NCBI GenBank assembly: GCA_025403435.1
Contig: CM046345.1
Location: forward strand, 8,374,235-8,438,234
Source: Artocarpus heterophyllus
Taxonomy: Eukaryota > Streptophyta > Magnoliopsida > Rosales > Moraceae
Direction of reading: 5' to 3'
Length of the DNA: 64,000 nucleotides
Positions 1 through 10,519 of this stretch are shown here, piece by piece. Position 1 is the first letter of the stretch; every line of letters begins with the position of its first letter. A program made the translations under genes and the position numbers. Below the pieces are notes generated by a model, which was given only the letters and a program-made list of their open reading frames with translations, searched no databases and was not told the origin of the DNA.

Positions 1-1576
1 ACCATACTTGGCAGGGATAAAGTCAACACATAAACATGTTACCATGATTTTTCTTTAGTCATAAAAATTACATTTAGTATCTAAAAACAAGTCATACATA
101 ACAAACATGAAATCTGCCATTAACTTACACAACGAGTCACATAAATTCATCATTTTCAAACAATTAAAACACATATATTTTAACTCTAAAATTCATACTA
201 ACAACTTACTAACATATATTACAATATCATAAAATTATTTCATCATCAATAAAATCATTTAAACATACATAACATCACATAATACCAAGTCCAATAATAA
301 CACTGTTAAAGCAGTTTCTTGACCTAGTCTCAATAAAAATTTCATAACACATAAAATGCTCATCAAATAATCACCAAACTTTCCAGTTCATAACTTAACA
401 TATACATGAAAATTATAGCCAAATTTCGTAGCAAACAAAGCACACTTACCCCTTGAACACAAATCACATTTTCGTGCATCATAACCAAACAACAATATTT
501 TACTGTAAGTGATAGAGGGTAGAAAATTCAGAACTTAATTTAGAAAAATTGAAATGACTTGAAACTTGAAAGAACATTAACATAACACACATATGAACAT
601 CATATTTAAAATTCAGAACAAAATAAAATACCTAGACAAAGTTGCGGCAGACGAATTAAGAAGGAGAAATGCTTTTCAGAATTACCGAAAAAAATGAGTT
701 CTTACCTTAAAAATTTCTTCTCAAAATCCTTGAACCTAACCCCAATGGAAACTCAATATTTCTGACAAATAATAGTAGGGAAAATTTGATTAGGAATGAA
801 GAGGAAACGTGAAAAAGAGAGAGGAGAGAAATCGAGAGAAAGAGAGAGAGAGTAAAAATTTTATCGTGAAAAGAGAATAACATAAATGAGCATAACGTAA
901 AAAAAAATGGAGTCAAAACTCTCTATTAAGTAAAAAATTTTCTGACTAAATTAGAGGCCATCATCACGTGGGAATGGAGGGAATTGAGGGGGGAAAAGTC
1001 AAACTTCCAAGAATGGCTCAAGTTAACATATTTCTTGATTTCAAAATGGGGAAACCTTATCAATTACATTCAATCAGTCAAAAGTCAATGATTTTATTTC
1101 CTTAAATGAGGAAATTAATCCATAAATATGTCAATTAATCACATGAAATCATCCAATCATCGTAATCATTTCAATCACAAATTTGGAGAGATTTCTGCTG
1201 ACTGTTCGTCAGCTGTCATCGGCCTGCCGATTCTTAACTTCGGCCTATCGATTCCATGAGGTTCGGCTTGCCGATTATTATCATCGACCTGTTGATCCTT
1301 GAAAGGCTATTTGGCCTGTCGAACTTGAAAGTCCAGCCTGCCGAACTATCCTTAAAATATAATACATTGTAGCATTCAAGTCATCATTGCATCATAAATA
1401 AATATTCATTGTAATTAACATGAACATTTGAGCACATCAATTCCACGCGATCGTCACCCATCATAAAACTTAAAATAAATGGTTAGTAACAATAATATCA
1501 TAAATAAATATGGATAACTCTTGATGTCGTAACTATCATTACATAATTCCGTTACATGAAATAGGTGAGTGTTACA
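1..1576. mobile_element. partial non-coding LTR-type element (right end only)
   Basis: The sequence carries no credible coding region. It stops abruptly at a TE-style terminus, GAGTGTTACA, exactly where a Copia reading frame (1577-1739, minus) begins. On the minus strand this terminus reads TGTAACACTC, which resembles the TGTAAC/TGTAAT ends of the other long non-coding units in this window (8241, 28578, 35196). The left end lies outside the window, so size and TSD cannot be checked. A cluster of TCGGCCTGCCGA-like palindromes sits at 1215-1345. I infer a long-LTR retroelement that inserted into the Copia pol region; the family is not certain. Confidence 0.5.
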
Positions 1577-1739
1577 TGCACAAGTTCTAGAACCCATTCG
1601 GCCCTATTGCCCTTAGACCCGAACGGTCTTTTGGTTATTTTACCCTCCAAACAAGATTCACATTGAGGTATAGATTCTACCTTTAAGTGACTTAAAGGTC
1701 CATCCCTTACCAACCTTTGGATCCTATTTAGGTTAATAT
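1577..1739 (-). pseudogene. Copia pol fragment: GAG-pre-integrase, distal piece of the 5142-8216 element
   Basis: Minus-strand translation gives a Copia pre-integrase segment with the residues CESCLEGK and KRPF followed by ELVH, the lead-in to the integrase core. The frame joins directly to the segment ending at 5142 once the inserted LTR (1740-5136) and one AATAT target copy are removed, so both are parts of one minus-strand Copia polyprotein. At its other end the frame is cut at 1576 by the element occupying 1-1576. The integrase core, RT and RNase H should lie beyond the left edge or be lost. The fragment is non-functional. Confidence 0.8.
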
Positions 1740-4700
1740 TGTTAGACATGTATGCCCTAAGGAGTAAAAAATGTAATACGTTTTTGAAGACATTTTTATC
1801 AATAAAGAATTTATTCTTTTATATATACCAAATCTTGTCCTCTTTACGTTCATATTTGTTGAATGTATGATAAGCAAACAGTAGTCTGAGACTGTCAGTC
1901 TAAACCTTAAGAATTGGGCATATGATGGACTGACTATGCGGAAGACACGATTCTTAAGATGACGGTCTAAAACATATGATCCGCAATCGAGGGAATAAAG
2001 TTGGGCGCTTTATTCATGTAAAGATTGTTATGTTGTCTATATCCATTTTGGGAGATGGTTTGTCTTGACCATCGGAGTTGGACTCCGTGAATAGAAACAT
2101 TGGCATGTTGTCATAGGTGACGATGTGTTGGATCGGGACATAAAGTGAATTGATTTGGATTAATAATTCTATCTCGGAAAATCGATTCACTTTAGACAGT
2201 CATTTGTATTGTATCTTAATCCTGAGATGAATAATGGGCACGTTGTCTCGACTTGTGTCTTTTGATGTACCAATGGGTGACTCCCACATCTCTATAGTGG
2301 TATGCATGCCGGTACGTTGGAGGCATGACTCTTGATAGCGTAGACTTGTTATTCATAGATATGGAATCCATAGCTTCTCTTTAGGAGTAATGATATCCTC
2401 TTATATGCGTTGTCCTGTAATTGAAAAACTGGAGCGCTCAACCATTTGGATACATAGGTGTAACCGAATGGTATACTATCTTTGGATGGTAAGTTTTCTA
2501 ATGGTGAGACAATGGAATGTAAGATAAAAATAATCGGGAAGGTAAGACAGAACTTGTCCTTAAGCCGATTATGGATGATCATATGGGGATGTGATACACT
2601 ATGATATGTCATGGATACTTAGCTACACGAGCTTCGTAATTCTATAAAGTTTGAGAGTGCAGCTCCAAGCTTTTTGATAAGTTAGTTTTAGGCTAATTAA
2701 TTAGATGATTCTCACTTAATATTTTTGTTAGTTTTGAGCGATTTATAAGAATTTAATAGTGTTTTATGTTCTTTTATAGGTTTTGAAGGAAAACGATGCA
2801 TAATGGCAAAGCGCAGGACAAAATAGACTAAAATTGAGCAAAAGTGGACTCAGGATGAAATGGAGCCTAGACGCCAACTATTGGGCGCCTAGGCGCTGTT
2901 ACAGATGAAGTTTCATACAAAAAACCCAAGAGCATAGCGCATAGGCGTCACAATTTGGGCTCCTAGGCGTCATTTGGGAGGCCAGTATAGCGCCTAGGCG
3001 CTACAATCCTCGTGCCTAGGTGCTACTTCGAAGCCTAGGCGCTGTATTCATGGCACCTAGGCGCCAGTTCAGAAAAGCTTTCATGGGCAAGTATAGCGCC
3101 TAGGCGCTACAATCATGGCCCCTAGGCGCCGTAATGAAGCCTAGGCGCCAGAAAATCGAGCCTAGGCACCATTGCGATCTCAATTCAAATTCTAGCGTAA
3201 TTTTATTCTAAAATTGCCCTTTTAATGCTAGCCTATAAATAGAACATTATGAAGGCTTGGAGCACGAATTTTGACAGAGAGAAACTACATAAAAGAAGGG
3301 AGAAGACTCACTACTTTGAATAAGAAGATTGGTGCAACCCGGAGACGGAATCCATCTCCCCATCCAACATACAGTTCTGTCCTTCTACTCATCATGTTTA
3401 AGATATTATTTAGGATTGTTTTTAGTTTCATTAGGAACTAATTTTCTCTATTCTAGGGATACGATGTAGCCGAATTATGAATGTTCACTTTGTTTAATTT
3501 AATTCAATTTCATGTTTATTCATTATCTATACTGAGTATTTAATCTAATCTTAATGCTTGTAAAAGTTTGCGCACCTTTTGCATGATTTGTGATTTAATT
3601 TGAGGTTGAGAAGCGATAATTAAATTAGACCATGATTGAATGCCATGAGATCATCATAGGATAGAGATATCTATGAGACTTGTGTAACACTATGAATTTC
3701 TTGTTCTTAATGAATCTTAGTAAGTTTAGAGTTTCCACAGAGATGTAGGAAATTTGCTAACGAGGATAAATTATTAATGCTTGAGAAAGATTAATGACTA
3801 CCTAAGAGAAATTCGTTATCGGCTTAGGAATAAATGTCAATTGATTAAATTAGATAATTTGAATATGATTAATTTAGATGAAATCGGATGCCCTAGTCTT
3901 TTATTATTTAGATTTTCATTTATATTTTTTTGTTTTGTTATTTTTCTATTTTATATTTGATTGTTCAAATAATTTTAGAGTTAACTAATTTTGGTACTTA
4001 GCTAGATTAACGCAATCCTCGTGGAAACGATACTCTACTCACTCTTTATTACTTGTTAACGATACGTACACTTGCGTTAGAAAAACCACAACACTTTTAG
4101 TGGAGTAGCGTTGGAGTTGATAATTGTGAAATGTATATCTGGGATATTGGGTTTCATGATTATCATGAGCTGGAACTTTATAGGTCCATTTTGGTCCCCT
4201 TTGCTAGCTCACAAAATCTTGTAACGACATGACATGCTTTTCCAATAATTGGTGACTTATGTCGGATTTATCATATTGGTTTAAAATTTGTAAGAATCAA
4301 ATAATTCATGTCTGTTTATCGGTTGAATTAATTTTGTAAGAAATTAGTTCAAGATAAACTTGTTGAATTATTGCGATCAGATAATTCTTGTTTGTTTATC
4401 GGTTGATTTAATTTTGGATAAATTAGATCAAGATAAACTTGTAGAATTATTGTGAATTGATTTATTTTCTTAGAGATTATCTTGATAAAGTCTGTTTTGA
4501 TCAGATATCTTTTCTATTGGGTTATTTGAATCAAAACTGAGACTTTATCCTTTAGAATCTCGGGTGGAAAATAAAAGATTCGCGGAGATTTTTTTTCGGG
4601 AGTTCGGCCTGCCGATCAGCGGGAGATAAGATTACGCATTTTCACGCAGATCTTATCAGATATTGATCTGAACTTGATTCTGTTTCAAGTTCTTGAGACC

Positions 4701-5136
4701 TAATCTGATACGGACTGACCCTAGGACCAATAGCTATATAAAGGGAGTGAGTCTCATGATTTACTCAGATCAATTGAGAGATTAAGAGCGATACTCTTCT
4801 AGTGAGCATCTAAAAACTCCCTGAGAGCTTTTGTTCACAAATCACGAACACTAGCTTTGGGTTCTCTCTATTGGTTGGAAGGAGAGTCACCGGTGGAAGA
4901 GCTGTACGTGTGAGCCCACACTCACTCTGGTTGTGGATAGAGAATAGCAAAGAAGACCAATTGGTTGAGGCTCCTCTGGAACGTTACTTCTTTACATAGG
5001 TTGCGGAGGTTCTTCGGCACTCTGAGGTTAGTAAGATCTGTCTAATTTATACATATAACATGTCAAACTTGTGTTTTGAAAATTACTCTGATGAAAAAAA
5101 AATTTTAAAATTCCGTTGCGCACTTTGTTTTCAACA
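1740..5136 (+). mobile_element. Copia-family LTR, probably solo, inserted in inverted orientation into a relative
   Basis: The unit begins TGTTAGACATG, ends TTTTCAACA, and is flanked by the 5-bp duplication AATAT (1735-1739 and 5137-5141). Subtracting the nested element at 2675-4093 and its target copy leaves about 1,973 bp. Long stretches (2365-2670 and 4099-5136) match the reverse complement of 13545-14912, which is the 5' LTR of the minus-strand Copia element into which this unit has jumped. It therefore appears to be an LTR of the same family, in plus orientation, without internal region or partner LTR. That is what LTR-LTR recombination leaves. It contains a TATA-like tatataaaggg near 4735. 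Confidence 0.82.
2675..4093 (+). mobile_element. nested 1.42-kb LTR (solo) rich in GCGCCTAGGCGC palindromes
   Basis: The unit runs from TGATAAGTTAG to CCACAACA and is flanked by CTTTT at 2670-2674 and 4094-4098. Comparison with the uninterrupted relative near 14605-14620 confirms that this block is extra. It has TG...CA ends and no open reading frame. A GC-rich first third (2860-3180) repeats a palindrome close to GCGCCTAGGCGC about ten times with spacers of 15-30 bp. The last part includes the phrase caatcctcgtggaaacgata, common near the ends of plant Ty3-type LTRs; that comparison is from memory. I infer a solo LTR of a family unrelated to the surrounding Copia. Confidence 0.75.
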
Positions 5137-5141
5137 AATAT

Positions 5142-6400
5142 GACCAAGGCGTAAATGTCAAAGATAAGTCTTTTTAGAGTGAGAAGTTTTAAGTCTTTTA
5201 GAGTTATTATCATTTATCTCAACATTAAGCAATAAGTCTATCTTAGGTTTGATAAAATATAGATTATTTTGTATCCATCTAGAACAGATAAAAGATTTGT
5301 TTTTATGAATCACCACTTTATCATTAAAAAAAACCAAGTATGAGTCTTTAAATAAACAAGCTACAGAAATTAAATTCCTTTTAAATTTAGGAACATAAAA
5401 ACAATCTTGCAAAAATAAATTTCTATAATTATCAAAATAAAGATAGACGTCTCCCACTGCTTCCTCTGAGACCAAGAATCCATCGTCCATCTGAAGCATG
5501 AAGTCCTCATGAAGCAGACTTCTTATTTCTTTGAACCCCTACAGAGAAACACAAACATGATTAGTTGCACCAGAATCTATGACCCAAATGTCACTGGATT
5601 CCTCAACCAAACAAGTTTTTAAAAATAAAAGATCACACCTACCTTCTTTAGAAAGGAAGTCCTTGCAATGCTTCTTGATATGCCCGACCTTTCCATAGAA
5701 TAAGCACTTAAGCTTCTTTGGGTTCTTTTTCTTCTTGCTCTTGGTGCTAGCAGGAATAGAAGACTTTTTGTTCTTGGCCCGTTGCTTCTTTCCATTCCTA
5801 GAGTTAGGATTGGAACCAAAAGCAGCTACCAAGTTGGCCTCTCCACCCACAGCAGACTCCCTGATCAGCAGTTCAAACTCTTGTAACTATTTCATCAATT
5901 CCGTCAAGGTCATATCCCGTCTATTGCTTAAATTAAAAGTAGCTCTAAACGGAATAAATTCCTTTGACAGAGTCTCAAAGACCACAGTCATCTGAGTTTC
6001 AACATTGATGTCGGGTCTATTGGTTTGAGCCTTAGCGAGGTAACCCATGACCAACATCATATGCTCCTTTACAGATGGCCCCGGCCTCTGTCTATAGTTT
6101 AGAAGTTTTGAAGCGCCCCTTGTTGCTTTGTTATGGCTTGGCCTCCAAACATATCTTCAAGATTATCCAAGATCTACTTTGCAGTCTCATAATGCTAATG
6201 TTGAGCCTGCAATACGTTATTCATGCTAGGCATAACATAGTAGCGGGCCTGATCATTAGCATCTTTCCAGCGATTATACGCTTGGAATTGCTCATTAGTT
6301 GAGTCTCCCGTAGGCTCGGGAGGACAAAGAGTCGTCAGTACATATTTCAGTTTCTTAAAGGACATGACGATATCCAGGTTTTGTTTCTAATTATTATAAT
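5142..6400 (-). pseudogene. Copia gag-protease remnant (minus strand)
   Basis: Reading right to left on the minus strand there is a gag tail, a degraded zinc knuckle, the protease motif DSGATNH (near 5565) and the start of the pre-integrase region. The knuckle reads CLFYGKVGHIKKHC, so the second cysteine of the CCHC box is replaced. Gag between about 5880 and 6400 is broken by several stops. At 5158-5160 the conserved tryptophan codon of the WHxRLGH pre-integrase motif has become TGA. The frame then runs into the inserted LTR at 5136 and resumes at 1739. The element is dead; its leader, PBS and 5' LTR follow at higher coordinates. Confidence 0.85.
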
Positions 6401-8200
6401 TCTCTCCAATTAATAGGTTTTTGTCAAGTATCGATGATAAAGAATTTTTAATCTACAATAAAGAATCATATACCAAACATAAGCAAACATATAATAATAA
6501 TTTAGTAAGATAACACAATCATGTAAAAACATACAAATGTGTTTATGTGTCAAAACCTTGAAAATATCACAACCTTACAATGATAATAAAGAATCATATA
6601 CCAAACATAAGCAAACATATAATAATAATTTAGTAAGATAACACAATTATGTAAAAACATACAAATGTGTTTATGTGTCAAAACTTTAAAAATATCACAA
6701 CCTTACAACGATAATTCCTAACTCAAAATTCAACAAGCTCCTAGGGGAGTCATGCCAAATTCAATCAGGAACATGGATCCCCTCCTGGTTAATATATGTC
6801 ATCCAGGACCCGTATGATCCAGCATATATTAATAATCGTTTCTTTGGCCATTAATTTTTTTAACAGAGCTCCTAGGGGAGGTTAATAATAAAATTAACAT
6901 GAGTGTATAACTATTATTTCAATATTTTATCCATGATTTATAATCACCACCTTGGGGTGTGCAACCATAAATCATACTAAAATACCTTATCTTCTCAGAT
7001 ATCCAATCTGGTACATGATAGAAATCCCTTCCTAGGGGTCGGGACCACCATGTTCTGCCTATGGACCAAATATGGAGGCCTTAGGTTTTCTCTTCGAAAA
7101 CCTTCTCTTACTCAATCTTTTGAAATCAACATTTTATTTTAAGAATATGCATGAACAATTTTAATATGAGTGGCACTTTCTATTCTATATGACATGTTAT
7201 TAATATACATGGCAAATCATATTATAATGCAGACTAGCAAAGCAATTAAGCAAAGCTAAAAGCAAAATAAATAACCGTAATATTATGGCTCCACCCTAGA
7301 GAATATAAAACTAAGATTACAAGAAAATAATCGAGACATATTATCGATTCTTCATCCTTGAATCCTCAAGCTGTATCCTTCTTCGTGTAATTCCCATCTT
7401 CAAGTCTTCAATCATGTATGAATCGAATACTTCATATTTCCAATCATATCCAATTTTAATGTTTCTCAGAATTATCCCAAAAATAAATTAAAACTGCATC
7501 AAAAAAACTGTACCTTTTTTTGGAAATTTTCCAGCTATTGGTCGGCAGGCCGATCTGGGTGATCGGCTGCCGGTCATGTAGGTTCGGCCTGCCGCTAGAG
7601 CCTCTTGATTTCTGCCCCACTGACGGCTTGTAGAACCTCAAGTTTGGCCTGGCGATCTGTGACCATCGGCCTGCCGAACTGGTGAGTTCGACATGTCGAC
7701 CGAGTAGAAATCTCTCATCCAGATAATATAATTTTTAATGCAATTCATCAATTTTATTTTTTACAATTCAAAAACATAAAATTAGAGACTCAGGAAATAC
7801 CTTGTAGCGCCTATCATCATTCTTCTAGATCTGACTTCTAAATTTATCTTCTCCAAATAATTATTTAATTACAAAATTCTTACAAATTTAAAAATAAACA
7901 ATAATTCCTAGACGGAAATGATAGTCCGCCATCTAATTATATGAAAAATCGAGATACACATTCTAACCTCTAAGGAACCATAACCAGTATAAATTAATTA
8001 ATTAATAAATAATTAAATAAGAATTTAATCAACCATAATTAATTAATAAACATTCACCACATAATCCTTGACAACATATATAATATATAAAAACCTAGAG
8101 TGTCAATTCTCTATAAAATTAAAATCAAGCATATGAGAGATTAAGATCACAAAATTTATACATATAACATGATCACAAGCTCGTAAATTTATGTAAAAAC
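6401..8200 (-). other. untranslated leader/5' internal region of the minus-strand Copia element
   Basis: This is non-coding sequence between the degraded gag and the primer-binding site. It contains a 128-bp tandem duplication (6457-6712), several short CTCCTAGGGGAG-like palindromes around 6741, 6870 and 7031, and TCGGCMTGCCGA palindromes at 7542 and 7664. I see no gene in it. Its assignment to the Copia element rests on position only: gag lies on one side, and a primer-binding site followed by the LTR on the other. Confidence 0.55.
6457..6712. repeat. two-copy tandem repeat, 128-bp unit
   Basis: The segment beginning aataaagaatcatatacc at 6457 recurs at 6585 with only a few substitutions (for example aatcatg versus aattatg). 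The unit is about 128 bp, and the second copy ends near 6712. The high identity points to a recent duplication inside the Copia leader, or to a variable tandem region of this family. Confidence 0.9.
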
Positions 8201-8216
8201 CTTGGCTCTGATACCA
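8201..8216 (-). promoter_or_regulatory. primer-binding site of the minus-strand Copia element
   Basis: On the minus strand the sequence is TGGTATCAGAGCCAAG, the classic complement of the 3' end of plant initiator methionine tRNA. It lies 2 bp after the LTR end TTTTCCAACA. This fixes both the element's orientation (minus) and the boundary of its 5' LTR at 8219. Confidence 0.9.
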
Positions 8217-8218
8217 AT

Positions 8219-8240
8219 TGTTGGAAAATAGTACGCAGCG
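8219..8240 (-). mobile_element. 5' LTR of the minus-strand Copia element, inner end (short piece)
   Basis: These 22 bp (TGTTGGAAAATAG onwards in plus orientation) are the PBS-proximal tip of the LTR. They are separated from the remainder at 13545-14912 by the 5.3-kb insertion whose target duplication is CAGCG. On the opposite-orientation LTR copy, the equivalent end is at 5115-5136. Confidence 0.85.
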
Positions 8241-8715
8241 TGTAATGACCAAAAAAATTTAAAAATTAATAAGTATAATTAATTGAGTATTTTTCCATCA
8301 TTACTAAGCCAAGTACTTTAGAAAGTACAAGTTGAGCATTATTAACACGCAAATTTAAAAGTTTTACTAGCCATAAGACCTTAGAAATAAATAATGTTGT
8401 GAATGCACAAATTTATGTGCTTTATTTATGAAACATGTAACAATGTAATGTTATGATAGTACATTAAAATAATTAAAAATAATTATTTAATGTGTTAAAT
8501 TAAAAGTTTATGATTTGTTGATTTTATGTACGAGCCAAAGAAGTGATTGTTATAAGAATCTCAATTAGAATGTTTAAATTGGGATTACTTGATAACAAGT
8601 GGAATTTCCAACTTACTATGATGATGTGGAAAATTCCTATATAATGTCAGTTCAGTAAAAGAAACCCAGATCAAAAGTGATCATGAGCTCCATACCATAA
8701 ATTGAAAAAGGTTAG

Positions 8716-9539
8716 TAGGGGTGAACGACGGGCGGTTTGATGGTTTTTGGACGAGTGCGGTACGGTTTTTTGGGATGGCGGGTTGGCGATTAACCAACCC
8801 GCAAACCGCCCACCACATGGCTGGTGGTTTTGGTTTGGTTTTGGGTGGTTGCGGGCGGGTGTGGGCGGGTTGAAGCAGTTTAGACCTATGCTATTGTCCA
8901 ATGTAATTTTTTGGACCTTTTTTTAGAAAGTGAAGAAAATTTGTAGAAAATATAAGATAATAATACATAAAACATTCCCAACAAGTTTGATGCTTAAAGA
9001 CAGTGACCATATTCAAAAGTATAAATTAAGAAATATAATCATTCACTGTAATAAGAAACATCAACTACATATAAAGTGATAAATAAAGTCAAGAGTCCAT
9101 AAAAATTAAAGCCTATTCATTGGGTTCGAAAATAATAGAATGCTACAAATGAAATGATGACCAAAGTCAAGTGTTCCTTTTCTTTTAGGGCTTTCTCTAC
9201 TAATTTACTTGATTTGAATTTTGATCACTTCACAAAATAATAGGAGAATTTTTAATTTCTAATATGTCAAGAGACAGCTAAGCCCATGCTTGAAGCGTTG
9301 GATTGTTCAATCATCTCTAAAATAAGAACAAAATCAAATAAATGATAAGTTTTTTAAAAAAATATATAGGCGGGCAGGTGCGGGTTGAACCCGCCCTTAA
9401 AAACTTAAAACCAAACCCGTCCACCGAATATATTGGTGGGCGGGTTCAGTGGGTTGCTAACGTAAACCCGCTTTTTTTGAGATGGGCGGACGCGGACGCG
9501 GGCCGTTGGCGGGTGCGGGGCGGTTTTTGTACGGCCCTA
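8716..9539. mobile_element. non-autonomous hAT-type element with GGGCGG-rich subterminal arrays
   Basis: The left end TAGGGGTGAACGACGGGCGG and the right end, read inward as TAGGGCCGTACAAAAACCGC, form an imperfect terminal inverted repeat of the TAGGG type used by hAT elements. Dense GGGCGGG/CCCGCCC motifs fill about 150 bp at each end (8725-8875 and 9360-9535) around an AT-rich core with no transposase. Flanking 8-mers match at only 5 of 8 positions, so the duplication is not proven and the exact ends may be off by a few bases. The unit is nested in the 8241-13539 LTR. Confidence 0.6.
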
Positions 9540-10063
9540 ATGGGGAGCACTAAGTTCAAGTATGCAAGATTTATGACATGTTTTACTAAGATTGATCTCG
9601 AAATTTATAGATATCATAAAGTAAGATGAGAATTTTAAGCAAGTTATATGAATCATTGAAAATTCAAGAATTCCAATGTTTTGAATGTGTATGATTAATT
9701 ATTATACATATTAATAATTACGTAAAGTTTAATATTATAATTGTAAAGACAATAATAATAATAACAATTGTTATAGTAATAGTAAAGAGGAAAAAGGGCG
9801 TTGATAGATCCACAAATGTTAATCTATTGCTAAGTTGTAGAACTATAAACAGCTCTTTACGAGAAATAGTTCAAGTTATATCCGTAAAGTACGAAATTGT
9901 GCTAAGTTGAAAATTTTAAATTAAATTAACTTTTAGATAGTCAATTTAATTTACAAAACTTTTACAAAATTACAACTATTATTTCATAATGAAATTTGAA
10001 GTTTACAACATGAACATTTCTAATGAGAAGTATATGTTATAAATTTTAAAGTTTTAAAAGTAA

Positions 10064-10125
<62 letters not shown>
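10064..10125. repeat. (AAT)n microsatellite
   Basis: About 20 uninterrupted AAT/ATA/TAA triplets occur inside the 8241-13539 LTR. Confidence 0.97.
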
Positions 10126-10127
<2 letters not shown>

Positions 10128-10511
10128 TAATTATATTGAGCAAAGTTTTAAATACATAATATTCTTCTTGGAATTCATATACATGTATATATACATATAT
10201 GTGTGTATACAGTTACAAAAATAGTTAATCATCTGTTTTTAAGACAAATGTTTCAAAGTTTACGGTTTCAAAATTAAATCACAAAATCCATACAGTATGG
10301 ATAACTTTTATGAAAATGATTTTTATGACAGTATGAAGATGTTTATACGGCATTGGTACAACAAGAAAATTAAAATTTATGTAATATTTTAAAGAATAAG
10401 AATATTACAATTTTAAAAAGTATAGTTATGTCTATAAAAATTTCAAGTTTACGGATCAAATTTGATCTATCCGACACAACACAGTTTAGACTGTGTAGAT
10501 ACAAAGTTGTC

Positions 10512-10519
10512 TATAAATA
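10512..10519 (+). promoter_or_regulatory. putative TATA box of the 5.3-kb LTR
   Basis: TATAAATA lies just before an A-run, a pyrimidine-rich CTCTCT stretch and a GC-rich block (10560-11740). This is the layout expected for an LTR promoter followed by its transcribed R/U5-like part. A splice-donor-like CAG/GTAAGT at 11750 follows downstream. The function is inferred from layout only. Confidence 0.45.
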
